Shown here piece after piece: positions 19,118 to 27,910 of a stretch of 64,000 nucleotides of DNA. A model generated the notes under the pieces. That model saw only the letters and a program-made list of their open reading frames with translations. It made no database searches and was not told the DNA's origin. The stretch is taken from the NCBI RefSeq assembly GCF_000381985.1, contig NZ_KB907338.1:1-64000 (forward strand), written 5' to 3'. Origin of the DNA: Novispirillum itersonii subsp. itersonii ATCC 12639 (GTDB lineage Bacteria > Pseudomonadota > Alphaproteobacteria > Rhodospirillales > Rhodospirillaceae). A program made the position numbers and the translations under genes. Each line of letters starts with the position of its first letter. Position 1 is the first letter of the stretch.

Positions 19118-20743
19118 ATGCCTCGATCGGTTGTGTTTTCAGGGACATCTCTTGTCGCTGCCATCCTCTGGCTGGCAGGCTATACGGCTGCCGGGTATGC
19201 CGGGCTGGCCCTGACCACCCTGCCGGGGACATGGCTGGCCCTGATCTGGCTGCCGTCGGGTCTGGGGCTGACCGCTGTCTGGATGCTGGGGACCCGGCTG
19301 GGGCTGCCGCTGGTGATGTTGGGGTCCCTGCTGGTGAATGTCAGCGGTATTTTTGCCGCCCGTCCGTCTGATCTGCCGGTACCGGCCGCGACGCTGCTGC
19401 TGCTGGCCGTGGCGGCGGTGGATATGGTGCAGACCGCGCTGGCCGCCCGTCTGTGGGGGCAGTGCGGGCCGCATGGCCTGATGGGCGGTTCTGCCACCGC
19501 CCTGCGGGATGCGGGGCCGGGGGGCGATAAGCCTGCCCTGATCTGGTCTCTGCCGGTTTACGGCCGCTTTGTGCTGGCCGCACTGGTGGCCCCGGCGGCA
19601 ACCTGCTGGATTTTCGTGCTGCTGGCCCGCAGCGGCGGGTATGTCCCGCTGACGGGCCTGCCACAGCTGCTGTGGGATACCCTGCAGGTGTCGCTTGCCG
19701 ACGCGCTGGGGATTGTGCTGGTGACTCCGGCGCTGACCGGCCTGATCCGGGCGGTGATGTCCCGCCGGACCGATGGCGGTCTGGGTGAGGATGCCGGGGC
19801 GGCGCTGGGCTTCGGTCTGCTGGCTCTGGCCCCGGTCGGGCTGGCCCTGCAGGTGCCGGAGGCGCTGACCCTGCTGGCCCCGGTGATCGCGCTGGCCCTG
19901 CTGCGCCACCGCCTGCCGGGGGTGGCGCTGGCGGTCGGGTTTTCGTCGCTGGCGCTGATGATTCTGGCGGCGCACAGGGTTTTTCCCGGCGATATGGATG
20001 CCGATGTGCCGGTGGACAGTCTGAACGGGATCATCCTCTGTCTGGCCCTGACCGTGCTGCTGCTGGCGGTGGCCTGCGAGCAGATGCATCAGGAACGCCA
20101 GCTTCTGGCTGACCGCGTCGCCCTGCGCACGCATGAACTGTCCGAGGCGCTGGCCATGGCGGAACGGATGGGCCAGACCGATCTGCTGACCGGCCTAGGC
20201 AACCGCCGGGCCCTGCAGGATTGCCTGCAGCACGAGGCGGCGGTGGCTGCCCGCCGCCCGGCGGGGGACGAGCCGGATCTGTCGATGATTGTGGTCAACC
20301 TCGACCGGTTCCGCAGCCTGAACGAACGCTATGGTGCCGTCACGGGGGACCGGGTGCTGATGGCGGTTGCCGGGGCGCTGTCGCATCTGTGCCGGGGGAC
20401 GGATACGCTGTTCCGCAGCAGTGCCGGGGAATTTACCCTGATCTGCCGGTCTACCCCGGAAGAGGGGGCGCTGGTGCTGGCCCGCAAGCTGGCGGCGGCG
20501 GTACAGGGGCTGCGTCTGCCGGTGCAGGATGGCCGCCATGATGGCGACCTGCCGCCGTTTCTGGCGGGCCTGACCGGGGCGGCGGACCTGATGGCGGAGC
20601 GGGAGGAAACCCTGCCGCTGAGTGCCTGTTTCGGGGTTGCGGCCCTGACCCCGGGTGAGGAGTGGGAACACTGGCAGCGCCGCGCCGATGAGGCCCTGCA
20701 GGAAGCCCGGGCCGAGGGGCCGGGGCGGATCCGTGCCGGGTGA
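19118..20743 (+). CDS. MASE1 membrane sensor with degenerate GGDEF domain
   Basis: About 541 residues. The N-terminal 300 residues form roughly eight hydrophobic segments of the MASE1 sensor type (WLALIWLPSGLGLTAVW, GLPLVMLGSLLVN, LADALGIVLVTPALTGL). A GGDEF-like domain follows (TDLLTGLGNRRAL, VNLDRFRSLNERYGAVTGDRVL), but the signature reads SSAGEF: both glycines and the catalytic third acidic residue are lost. No inhibitory RxxD is evident. It is thus probably not a cyclase and may bind nucleotide or a partner. ATG at 19118 is best placed to the AAAGGA site; the adjacent ATG at 19115 is possible. Confidence 0.88.
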   Translation: MPRSVVFSGTSLVAAILWLAGYTAAGYAGLALTTLPGTWLALIWLPSGLGLTAVWMLGTRLGLPLVMLGSLLVNVSGIFAARPSDLPVPAATLLLLAVAAVDMVQTALAARLWGQCGPHGLMGGSATALRDAGPGGDKPALIWSLPVYGRFVLAALVAPAATCWIFVLLARSGGYVPLTGLPQLLWDTLQVSLADALGIVLVTPALTGLIRAVMSRRTDGGLGEDAGAALGFGLLALAPVGLALQVPEALTLLAPVIALALLRHRLPGVALAVGFSSLALMILAAHRVFPGDMDADVPVDSLNGIILCLALTVLLLAVACEQMHQERQLLADRVALRTHELSEALAMAERMGQTDLLTGLGNRRALQDCLQHEAAVAARRPAGDEPDLSMIVVNLDRFRSLNERYGAVTGDRVLMAVAGALSHLCRGTDTLFRSSAGEFTLICRSTPEEGALVLARKLAAAVQGLRLPVQDGRHDGDLPPFLAGLTGAADLMAEREETLPLSACFGVAALTPGEEWEHWQRRADEALQEARAEGPGRIRAG

Positions 20744-20767
20744 CCGGCATTAAAACAACGGCCGGCA

Positions 20768-22147
20768 TTAAAACAGCGGATCGATGGCTTGAATGTTCAG
20801 ATGAACCTCAGGCACCGGCCCTTCCGGCCTTTCTGCTGCTGCCAGCGCAGGCAGGGTGACAGTCTGTGTCTGGCGGAACAGGGGCGGTGACAGGGTGAAG
20901 ACTACCTCGGTTTCCGTCCCGGAGCGGACGGTGGCCTGTATGTCTTCTCCCTTTGCCGTGCGGCGGCTGTAGCGGTACAGGCCAGAGGCGGCAATGCGCA
21001 CCGTGACCGCATAGGTTCCCGTCTGCAGCCGTGCCGCAGGCCGGGCTGCGACAGTGACCGGCCCGGACAGGACCGTGGTGCCTTGCCCGAGGCCGGTGGC
21101 CTGCCCGGGCGTGGTTGCCCAGTCATCCGGGGCGGTCAGCACAAACAGGTTTTCCGTGGCCCCGGGGGCGTGCAGTGCCTGTTCCAGAGCTTCGCTTTCT
21201 TCCACTGCCCGGTCATCGTGGCGGCCTGGTGTTCCGGCGGCGGCGGTGCGGGCCTGCTGTAGATCGGCCGGGGTGCCCCCCAGCCGCAGGGCAGACAGCC
21301 AGCCATCAACCGTAAGCAGGCGACGCAGGGCATCAAGGCCCTGTGCTTTCTGAGCCGCCGTCAGGGGCAGAACCCGCAGAACCCGGCGGATTTCTCCGGC
21401 AGACTGAGTCGGGCGGGTCACGGTGTGCAGCAGGGTGGCCCCGGCGACGGCCTCGCGGTCGGCAGCGTCAAGGCCGGGGTAAGCCTGCAGGAATGCCATG
21501 GCCTGCCGGAGATCACCGCTAAGGGCGGCACTCCGGTTTCCGGCATACTCATGGTGCAGCAGGCGGATAACCCCGCAGGCCGCCTGCAGGAGGGGTGAGG
21601 GTGGTGCCGCCCCCATCTCCGGTGCCTGACTGTTTTCGGTGGCTGTGTCTGCTATGCCGTTCAGGCCGGAAACAGCCTGCCGCATCTGCGCCCACGTGCC
21701 ATCGGCCAGCCGGGTCAGTGTCAGGGGGGCGGTCGGTGCGGCAAGGTAAGACAGGCCCTGTTCCGCCCGGTCCTGCCACAGCGCGGCGTGGCAGACTGTG
21801 GCCTGAACGCCGTCGGTGGAGGAAATCAGCCGCAGGCAGTCAAGGTCACGGGAGGCTGGCGCTTCCGTCAGGAATGGTGCCAGTGCGGTTCCGGCATCCG
21901 GTGTTGTCAGGCGAATCCGCTGTGGCAGTCCGGCGGCATCACGGTCATAGACCACATACAGATCCGGGGTGCCGAACGGACGCAGGGCTTCTACGGCCCG
22001 GTCGCGCCCCGGAAGGGGCTGGACCGGTGGCGGCGAGGGTGGCTCCGCTGTGGTGCAGGCTGCTGCACCCAGCGTCAGCGCCAGTGGCAGAAGCCGCCGG
22101 AGGGTGGTGCTGGGCCGGAAAGGGGAGGAGGCCAGATCTGTCATCAT
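20768..22147 (-). CDS. Putative lipoprotein of unknown function
   Basis: About 459 residues. The N-terminus (RRLLPLALTLGAAACTTAEPP) looks like a lipoprotein signal, although AAAC is an atypical lipobox. The rest is Ala/Leu/Thr-rich with a predicted beta-rich C-terminal half (TVAARPAARLQTGTYAVTVRIAASGLYRYSR). I recognise no domain. It converges with the MASE1 gene (25 bp apart) and is transcribed away from infA. The start at 22147 or the adjacent ATG at 22144 is chosen to place the signal at the N-terminus; the ribosome site is weak. Confidence 0.7.
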   Translation of the reverse strand: MMTDLASSPFRPSTTLRRLLPLALTLGAAACTTAEPPSPPPVQPLPGRDRAVEALRPFGTPDLYVVYDRDAAGLPQRIRLTTPDAGTALAPFLTEAPASRDLDCLRLISSTDGVQATVCHAALWQDRAEQGLSYLAAPTAPLTLTRLADGTWAQMRQAVSGLNGIADTATENSQAPEMGAAPPSPLLQAACGVIRLLHHEYAGNRSAALSGDLRQAMAFLQAYPGLDAADREAVAGATLLHTVTRPTQSAGEIRRVLRVLPLTAAQKAQGLDALRRLLTVDGWLSALRLGGTPADLQQARTAAAGTPGRHDDRAVEESEALEQALHAPGATENLFVLTAPDDWATTPGQATGLGQGTTVLSGPVTVAARPAARLQTGTYAVTVRIAASGLYRYSRRTAKGEDIQATVRSGTETEVVFTLSPPLFRQTQTVTLPALAAAERPEGPVPEVHLNIQAIDPLF

Positions 22148-22396
22148 GGCTGCCACTGTAAAACGGATGGGCCCACAGTGGAACGGCCCTGTTGCTGAAG
22201 ATGACGGGGGCCGGGGGCTTGATCTGGCCTTCATGAACGATCAGGCTTGATTGAGGCGGATTTGCCGCAACAATCGGCGTAAAAAACCGGAAAAGTCGGT
22301 CTAAGACCGGAAAGTGTCTTGACCGCGCCGCATGACTACACCATGAATTCCCGCGATTTATCCTCGCGCGAGTCTTTGTTTTATCTCGGAGCTGTA

Positions 22397-22615
22397 ATGT
22401 CCAAAGAAGATGTGATCGAGTTTCAGGGCACTGTGACGGAACTGCTGCCCAATGCCATGTTCCGCGTCAAGCTTGATAATGATCACGAAATCCTCGCCCA
22501 CACCTCCGGCAAGATGCGCAAGAACCGCATCCGCGTGCTGGCCGGTGACCGGGTGACCGTCGAAATGACCCCCTACGACCTGACCAAGGGCCGTATCACC
22601 TTCCGCTTCAAGTAA
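22397..22615 (+). CDS. infA: Translation initiation factor IF-1
   Basis: A 72-residue S1-like OB-fold protein that binds the 30S A site during initiation. Nearly the whole sequence is family consensus ([68 protein letters not shown]). The start at 22397 has CGGAG five bases upstream. It leads the infA-maf gene pair that in many alphaproteobacteria continues into rng and yacG. Confidence 0.98.
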   Translation: MSKEDVIEFQGTVTELLPNAMFRVKLDNDHEILAHTSGKMRKNRIRVLAGDRVTVEMTPYDLTKGRITFRFK

Positions 22616-22643
22616 GCCGGTTTACGGGAAGATTAGGGGCGCC

Positions 22644-23219
22644 ATGACCGCGTCGGCTGATTTGGTGCTGGCTTCGGCCTCGCCGCGTCGTCTTGATCTG
22701 CTGGCGCAGATCGGCATCATTCCGGCGCGGGTCGATCCCGCCGATATCGACGAAACCCCGCTGAAGGACGAGGTGCCGCGCGCCCACGCGCTGCGTCTCG
22801 CCTGTGCCAAAGCCCGGCTGGTGGCAGACCGTCAGCCCGGGGCTTTTGTGCTGGCGGCGGATACCGTGGTCGCCTGTGGCACCCGTATTCTGCCGAAGGC
22901 GGAAGATGAAGACACCGCCCGCCGGTGCCTGACCCGCCTGCAGGGGCGGCGGCACCGCGTTTACGGCGGTGTCTGCCTGATTGCCCCCGACGGGCGGCAG
23001 GCCACCCGCGTGGTGCAGACCATCGTCACCTTCGCCCCGCTGTCGCAGCAGCAGCAGCAGGCCTTTCTGGCCGCCGGGGACTGGCACGGCAAGGCCGGGG
23101 GCTATGCCATTCAGGGCATGGCCGCTGCCTTTGTCAGCAGCCTCAACGGCTCTTACTCCAACGTGGTCGGCCTGCCGCTGCACGAGACCGCCAACCTTCT
23201 GGCCGGTCTGGGCTATTAG
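22644..23219 (+). CDS. maf: Maf family nucleoside triphosphate pyrophosphatase
   Basis: A 191-residue Maf/YceF-type pyrophosphatase that hydrolyses noncanonical or modified nucleoside triphosphates. The N-terminal LASASPRRLDLLAQIG, the LAADTVVACGTRILPKAED motif with the catalytic Asp, and the C-terminal GGYAIQGMAAAFVSSLNGSY are all conserved. It starts 28 bases after infA and is probably co-transcribed. The downstream gap is filled by a long repeat array. Confidence 0.96.
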   Translation: MTASADLVLASASPRRLDLLAQIGIIPARVDPADIDETPLKDEVPRAHALRLACAKARLVADRQPGAFVLAADTVVACGTRILPKAEDEDTARRCLTRLQGRRHRVYGGVCLIAPDGRQATRVVQTIVTFAPLSQQQQQAFLAAGDWHGKAGGYAIQGMAAAFVSSLNGSYSNVVGLPLHETANLLAGLGY

Positions 23220-23230
23220 CCCCTTGTATG

Positions 23231-23800
23231 TTTAGTCCCTCAGGCGGCGGGCGCGGGCGTCCGCCCGCTTGCCTCACGCGCGAATGGTCGCGCGGGCCCT
23301 CAATGGGCCAGTCGGTACGGCGGGGCCGTACCTTCGTTTGTTTAGCCCCTCACACGCCGGGCGGGCGCGTCCGCGCCCTTGGCTTACGTGCCCACGCGGG
23401 CACGGGGCCTCAATGGCCCAGTCAGCCCGGCGGGGCCGGGCTTCCGCTTTTTCTTTAGTCCCTCAATCGGCGGGCGCGGGCGTCCGCCCGCTTGCCTCAC
23501 GCGCGAAGGATCGCGCGGGCCCTCAATGGGCCAATCAGCCCGGCAGGGCCGGGCTTCCGTTGCCTGTCCCTCAAGCGCCGGGCGGGCGCGTCCGCGCCCT
23601 TGGCTTACGTGCCCACGTGGGCACGGGGCCTCAATGGCCCAGTCAGCCCGGCGGGGCCGGGCTTCCGCTTTTTCTTTAGTCCCTCAATCGGCGGGCGCGG
23701 GCGTCCGCCCGCTTGCCTCACGCGCGAAGGATCGCGCGGGCCCTCAATGGGCCAGTCAGCCCGGCAGTGCCGGGCTTCCGCTTTTTTTTAGTCCCTCAGG
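23231..23800 (+). repeat. Array of five ~110-bp multi-hairpin repeats, two alternating subtypes
   Basis: Units lie at 23231-23340 (A), 23341-23453 (B), 23454-23564 (A), 23565-23674 (B) and 23675-23788 (A), followed by a stub to 23800. Each starts near TTTAGTCCCTCA and folds into four hairpins in a fixed order. In type A these are GCGGGC-GTCC-GCCCGC, CGCGCGA-4nt-TCGCGCG, GGCCC-TCAAT-GGGCC and an 8-bp stem with a 3-nt loop. In type B the stems are GGGCGC-GTCC-GCGCCC, CGTGCCC-4nt-GGGCACG, GGGCC-TCAAT-GGCCC and AGCCCGGC-GGG-GCCGGGCT. Stems change in compensating fashion; loops GTCC and TCAAT stay. The array fills the gap between the convergent maf and ynfA genes. Confidence 0.95.
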
Positions 23801-23814
23801 TGACGGGTGGGGTG

Positions 23815-24141
23815 TTATGCGTTGCGGGGGCCCCACAGGATCACCGCCGCGCCGGTCAGGCACAGGGCGGCTCCGGCCAGATCCCAGCGGTCCGGGCGGC
23901 TGCCTTCGATGACCCACATCCACAGCAGTGACGCCAGAATATAAATCCCGCCATAGGCCGCATAGGCCCGTCCGGCGAAGTCGGCATCCACCCGGGTCAG
24001 CACCCACGCAAACAGCGCCAGACAGGCCGCGCCGGGGATCAGCCACAGGGCGCTTCGGTCCAGCCGCAGCCATGCCCACACGGCAAAGCAGCCGCCGATT
24101 TCGGCAGCGGCGGCGATCAGGTACAGGCCGAGCGTGGTCAT
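23815..24141 (-). CDS. ynfA: UPF0060 family small membrane protein (YnfA-like)
   Basis: A 108-residue inner membrane protein with four hydrophobic helices ([74 protein letters not shown]). Family blocks [19 protein letters not shown] and [11 protein letters not shown] are present. YnfA relatives belong to the SMR-like fold and have been linked to drug efflux, but function is not firm. ATG at 24141 has GGAG six bases upstream. It is inserted on the opposite strand within what is usually a continuous infA-maf-rng-yacG block. Confidence 0.93.
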   Translation of the reverse strand: MTTLGLYLIAAAAEIGGCFAVWAWLRLDRSALWLIPGAACLALFAWVLTRVDADFAGRAYAAYGGIYILASLLWMWVIEGSRPDRWDLAGAALCLTGAAVILWGPRNA

Positions 24142-24208
24142 GCTGGTCTCCGGGGCTGAGTGCGCTATGGTGGGGCGCGTTGCTGTCCGTGAAGCCGGAG
24201 TATTCCTG

Positions 24209-25552
24209 ATGCCCCCCTCTGCCGCCACCGCTTTTGTGCCAGACCATGCCCTGCTCAGCCGCAGCCCGGGGGAAACACGGGTGGCCCTGCTGCGCGGCGA
24301 TGACCTGCTGGAGCTGCACCTGTTCCGCGATTGCCGTCCGGGGGTGGGCGATTGCCTGTGGGGGCGGGTGCTGTCGCGCCTGCCGGGCGCGGCGCTGGTT
24401 GATATCGGTGCTGCCGACCCGGCGTTTCTGCCCAGCGAGGATATGCCCGGCAATGCCATTCCGCCGCCCGGCCAGCGCGTTCTGGTGCAGGTGATGCAGG
24501 AGCCCCGGCACGGAAAAGGGGCAAAGGTCAGTGGCCGTATTTCCGTCACCGGGCCGTTGCTGGCCTATACGCCGATGCGCAGCGGCGTCAGCCTGTCGGC
24601 GAAGATCGTCGATAAGGCCACCCGAAGCCGCCTGCAGGACTGGGGACGGCGGGCACTGGCCCCGGATGAGGGCGCGGTGCTGCGCACCGGGGCAGCGACT
24701 GCGCCCGAGGCGGCGCTGGCGGCAGAGCTTGCCGCCGCCCGCCAGCGGTGGGACGTGATCCAGACGCAGGGCGAACGCCCGCTGCCGCTGGCGCAGGCCC
24801 TTCAGGGCCGCCGGGTGGACCGTGTGCTGTGTGAAGGCCGCGACGCGGTGGTGCAGGCCCGTGCGGCCCGCCCTGATCTGGCCCCGGTGATCGCCGCCGC
24901 CAAAGGGGGCGACCTGTTCGCCGGGGCGGGGGTGGATGAGGCGCTGGAAACCCTGCTGGCCCCGACGGTGCCGTTGCCGGGCGGGGCGGCGGTGCATATT
25001 CAGGCGACGGCGGCGCTGACCGCCATTGATGTCGACTCCGGGCCGCTGAAGCCGGAGGAGGCCAACCGGCTGGCGGTGGCGGAAATCGCCCGCCAGATCC
25101 GCCTGCGGGCATTGGCGGGCATGATTGTGATTGATTTTGTCGCGCCGCGCCGCGATGTGTTTACCGCCAAGAAGATGCTGGCGCAGGATCTGCGGCAGGC
25201 CCTCAGCGCTGATCCGGTGCCGGTGCAGGTGCTGGGGGTGTCAGCGCTGGGGCTGGTGGAGCTGCGGCGTGACCGCCAGCGCCCGCCGCTGGCGGATCTG
25301 CTGCTGGCCCCGGCGGCCCCGGCCCCGCTGCCCGAGGCGGCGGCGCTGGCGGCCCTGCATGGGGCGGTGCGGGCCGGTCTGGCGATGCCGGGGCGCTGGC
25401 CGCGCCTGCGGCTGTCGGCGGCGATGGCAGGTCTGCTGGATGGCCCGCTGCGCCCGGCCCGGCAGGAGGCGGAAACCACCCTCGGCGGCCCGCTGGGGGT
25501 GGAGGTGGTGGCCGGTGCCGCCCCCGGATGGTTTGAGATTGGCTGGGCGTGA
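24209..25552 (+). CDS. rng: Ribonuclease E/G family endoribonuclease, short form without zinc link
   Basis: A 447-residue protein matching RNase G through an S1 region ([18 protein letters not shown]) and the catalytic DNase-I-like segment with the two metal-binding Asp motifs (AIDVDSG and IVIDFV), then [16 protein letters not shown]. Where typical enzymes carry the CPxCxGxG zinc link just after this, the sequence reads [12 protein letters not shown] with no Cys. Zinc-mediated dimerisation is therefore probably absent. The start has GGAG eight bases upstream. It is followed 22 bases later by yacG. Confidence 0.9.
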   Translation: MPPSAATAFVPDHALLSRSPGETRVALLRGDDLLELHLFRDCRPGVGDCLWGRVLSRLPGAALVDIGAADPAFLPSEDMPGNAIPPPGQRVLVQVMQEPRHGKGAKVSGRISVTGPLLAYTPMRSGVSLSAKIVDKATRSRLQDWGRRALAPDEGAVLRTGAATAPEAALAAELAAARQRWDVIQTQGERPLPLAQALQGRRVDRVLCEGRDAVVQARAARPDLAPVIAAAKGGDLFAGAGVDEALETLLAPTVPLPGGAAVHIQATAALTAIDVDSGPLKPEEANRLAVAEIARQIRLRALAGMIVIDFVAPRRDVFTAKKMLAQDLRQALSADPVPVQVLGVSALGLVELRRDRQRPPLADLLLAPAAPAPLPEAAALAALHGAVRAGLAMPGRWPRLRLSAAMAGLLDGPLRPARQEAETTLGGPLGVEVVAGAAPGWFEIGWA

Positions 25553-25574
25553 TGACAGCAGGGAGACTGACACG

Positions 25575-25778
25575 ATGAGCGATGAAACCCCATCCCGGCC
25601 GGAGCCGGTGCGCGTCGGCGGCCCGGTCTGCCCGACCTGCGGCGGCCCGGTGGTGGCCCGCTACCGCCCGTTCTGTTCCCGCCGCTGCGGCGATGTTGAC
25701 CTGCACCGCTGGCTGGGCGAAGTCTACCGCGTCCCCACCAATGAGCCGGACCTTCCGCCGGGGCAAGAGGCCGAGTAA
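25575..25778 (+). CDS. yacG: DNA gyrase inhibitor / zinc-finger protein YacG
   Basis: A 67-residue zinc protein with the four Cys ligands of the family (CPTC ... FCSRRC) followed by DVDLHRWLGEVYRVP. YacG binds GyrB and inhibits gyrase in E. coli. It has a GGGAG ribosome site and lies directly downstream of the RNase G-like gene, as in other alphaproteobacteria. Confidence 0.95.
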   Translation: MSDETPSRPEPVRVGGPVCPTCGGPVVARYRPFCSRRCGDVDLHRWLGEVYRVPTNEPDLPPGQEAE

Positions 25779-26015
25779 CCCGGCGTTTCAGGCCGGTGTT
25801 TTCGGGGATGGGCTGCGGGATTGGCAGGGCCTTTTTCAGATCTTTCGCGGAAACCCGCAAAAAAAGTGAAAAAAGATCTGGACAGCAGCGGGGGAGTGTC
25901 ATAAAAAGCTGCTCCCGACGCTGAGGTGCTGATCAAAAAGCGCTGAAAGCTGAAGGGGATGAGAGCCGCGCCAGCGCACCGCACCAAGGGTGATCAACGC
26001 AGTGTACGGCCAGAT

Positions 26016-26091
26016 GCCCGGGTAGCTCAGTTGGTAGAGCATGCGACTGAAAATCGCAGTGTCGCTGGTTCGATTCCGGCCCCGGGCACCA
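26016..26091 (+). tRNA. tRNA-Phe (GAA), copy 1
   Basis: A 76-nt cloverleaf with acceptor GCCCGGG / CCCGGGC, D stem GCTC/GAGC, anticodon stem TGCGA/TCGCA around the loop CTGAAAA (anticodon GAA), T arm GCTGG-TTCGATT-CCGGC, and an encoded CCA. It is identical to the copy 210 bp downstream, and the upstream flank (GCACCGCACCAA) is also repeated, so the two arose by local duplication. Confidence 0.98.
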
Positions 26092-26093
26092 TC

Positions 26094-26130
26094 AAGGCCT
26101 CGACGTTACCGCGTCGGGGCCTTGTCCTTT
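26094..26130 (+). terminator. Terminator after tRNA-Phe copy 1
   Basis: A GC-rich hairpin (AAGGCCTCGACG pairing with CGTCGGGGCCTT across a short loop) follows three bases after the CCA, then GTCCTTTCC. The base of the stem differs from the second copy by compensating changes (AAGGC/GCCTT here, AAAGC/GCTTT there). Confidence 0.8.
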
Positions 26131-26225
26131 CCCGCCGCAAAGGGCTTTGCCCTGACCCGGTGGGCCGAAAAACCGCCGTCCGCGCGCACCGCACCAAAGG
26201 TGAACCCCGCGCCGACAGGCTGAAT

Positions 26226-26301
26226 GCCCGGGTAGCTCAGTTGGTAGAGCATGCGACTGAAAATCGCAGTGTCGCTGGTTCGATTCCGGCCCCGGGCACC
26301 A
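26226..26301 (+). tRNA. tRNA-Phe (GAA), copy 2
   Basis: Identical over all 76 nt to the copy at 26016-26091, including the encoded CCA. It lies 210 bp downstream in the same orientation. Confidence 0.98.
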
Positions 26302-26303
26302 TC

Positions 26304-26342
26304 AAAGCTCCGACGTCACCGCGTCGGGGCTTTGTTCTTTTC
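26304..26342 (+). terminator. Terminator after tRNA-Phe copy 2
   Basis: A hairpin of AAAGCTCCGACG with CGTCGGGGCTTT, followed by GTTCTTTTCC. It is homologous to the terminator after copy 1, with stem-preserving base changes. Confidence 0.85.
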
Positions 26343-26484
26343 CGGGTCTTTTTGCGCAGCCCCCCTGAAACAGCAGGGGCGCAAGAGGCGCGCCTGCATC
26401 CTCTCCGGGCAGCAGTTCAGGACTCGCCTTTTTCATCCGGGATTGTCACTCTGAAGAGAAGAACTGACAGGGAGTGAACAGCCG

Positions 26485-26853
26485 ATGGTTTATGCTGCGC
26501 AGGGGGCGGTGCTGCTGGTGGCGGTGCTGCATCTTTATATCATGCTGCTGGAAATGCTGTGGTGGGATACCCCGCGTGGGCGGCGGGCGTTTCGGCTGGA
26601 GGCCGCTTTTGCCGCCAGCACCAGAGTTCTGGCTGCCAATCAGGGGCTGTATAACGGCTTTCTGGCCGCCGGGCTGCTGTGGGGGCTGTGGCTGGCGGGG
26701 CAGGGCGAGCCCTATCGCGGGGTGGAGACGTTCTTTCTGCTGTGTGTGGCGGTGGCCGGGATTTTCGGGGCGGTGACGGCGGCGCGGAAGATCCTGTTCA
26801 TCCAGACCGTCCCGGCGGCGCTGGCGCTGGCGCTGGTGTGGCTGAGTGCCTGA
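26485..26853 (+). CDS. DUF1304 family membrane protein
   Basis: A 122-residue integral membrane protein with about four helices (GAVLLVAVLHLYIMLLEML, NGFLAAGLLWGLWLAG, FFLLCVAVAGIFGAVTAA, ALALALVWLSA). The motifs LHLYIMLLEMLWW, AANQGLYNGFLA and ILFIQTVPAALAL are typical of DUF1304. Function is unknown. A GGGAG ribosome site precedes the ATG. It stands alone after the tRNA genes. Confidence 0.9.
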   Translation: MVYAAQGAVLLVAVLHLYIMLLEMLWWDTPRGRRAFRLEAAFAASTRVLAANQGLYNGFLAAGLLWGLWLAGQGEPYRGVETFFLLCVAVAGIFGAVTAARKILFIQTVPAALALALVWLSA

Positions 26854-27017
26854 CCAGCCCCCGCAGACCCTCAGCCCCCCTGAACCCCGGTTATAGGCGG
26901 TAAACCGGCGTTACAGATCAACGGATTGAGACTGCGGTCGGATAGACGGGCGGCGGCGGACGGGGCAGGGTCCGGGGTGTCAAACACTCCCCCCTCCTCA
27001 CTCTTCGGAGACTGTCC

Positions 27018-27278
27018 ATGCGTATCCTGTTCGCCGCTGCCGTCGTTGCCGCCGTCACCCTGACCACCGCCCCGCTGGCCTTTGCCTCGGGTGTCACCCT
27101 GACCCCGGAAGCGGAAACCGCGATCCGCACCAAGCTGACCGCCGAAGGCTATGAAGTCGGTAAGATCAAGACCGAAGACGGCCTGTATGAAGCCTATGTC
27201 CGCACCAAAGACGGCAAGAAGCAGGAACTGTTTCTGGATCAGAGCCTGACCGTGGTCCGCACCAAGACCCAGAACTGA
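27018..27278 (+). CDS. Small periplasmic PepSY-domain protein
   Basis: 86 residues: a signal peptide (RILFAAAVVAAVTLTTAPLAFA) and one PepSY-like domain (AIRTKLTAEGYEVGKIKTEDGLYEAYVRTKDGKKQELFLD, abbreviated here as one unit of about 55 residues). Such proteins often accompany cytochrome b561-type genes and may bind heme, metal or a partner. It lies 90 bp upstream of a cytochrome b561 gene on the same strand, which supports a shared role in electron transfer. Confidence 0.88.
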   Translation: MRILFAAAVVAAVTLTTAPLAFASGVTLTPEAETAIRTKLTAEGYEVGKIKTEDGLYEAYVRTKDGKKQELFLDQSLTVVRTKTQN

Positions 27279-27368
27279 GGCTGAGGGTCTGTGCCCCCCG
27301 GCTCCGGCCCCGGTTTCGTCCGGGGCCGGGGGCGGGGGGCTGTGATCCGGTCAGGAAAGGACGCCGCA

Positions 27369-27893
27369 ATGCGCCGTATCCGGGTGTGGGACCCGCTGGT
27401 CCGTCTGTTTCACTGGTCTCTGGTTGGCCTGTTTGCCGCCAACAGCCTGTTTGTTGATGAAGAAAGCCGTCTGCATCACTGGGTCGGCTATACCGTTGTC
27501 GGGCTGGTGGCGGTCCGGCTGGTGTGGGGGCTGACCGGCAGCCGCCATGCGCGGTTCTCTGATTTTCCGCCCAGTGTCTCTGCCTCGCTGGAGCAGGTGT
27601 CTGATCTGGCCAGCGGGCGCACCCCCCTGCATGTCGGCCATACGCCGCTGGGGGCGCTGATGATTTATAATCTGCTGCTGTTCCTGCTGGTGATCGGCGG
27701 GTCCGGCTGGCTGATGACCACCGATGCCTTCTGGGGCGTTGAGTGGCCGGAGCAGGTGCATGAGGCCGCCGTGCTGTGGGTGCAGATCTGCGTCGGGCTG
27801 CATGTCGCCGCCGTGCTGTGGGAAAGCCGCCGCACCGGCATCAACCTTCCCAAGGCGATGGTCACCGGGTACAAGGATGTCCCCCACGCCTGA
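27369..27893 (+). CDS. Cytochrome b561-type membrane diheme protein
   Basis: A 174-residue membrane cytochrome with four helices. Candidate heme-ligand His residues are in RLFHWSL, LHHWVGY, HVGHTPLGALMIYNL and GLHVAAVLWES. The opening RVWDPLVRLFHW is characteristic of the family. It probably carries electrons between the quinone pool and a periplasmic partner. AAAGGA stands eight bases before the ATG. It lies between a PepSY protein and a membrane-bound LuxR-type regulator, 17 bp upstream of the latter. Confidence 0.92.
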   Translation: MRRIRVWDPLVRLFHWSLVGLFAANSLFVDEESRLHHWVGYTVVGLVAVRLVWGLTGSRHARFSDFPPSVSASLEQVSDLASGRTPLHVGHTPLGALMIYNLLLFLLVIGGSGWLMTTDAFWGVEWPEQVHEAAVLWVQICVGLHVAAVLWESRRTGINLPKAMVTGYKDVPHA

Positions 27894-27910
27894 ACTGATT
27901 AGGAGGGCCG

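Noticed and set aside
23220-23931. Long open frames on both strands through the repeat array
   Set aside because: They are by-products of GC-rich repeats whose unit length keeps frames open. Hairpin structure explains the sequence better than any protein.
22644-24141. CRISPR array (regular ~110-bp repeats)
   Set aside because: Units are contiguous without variable spacers, are internally palindromic, and no cas genes are near.
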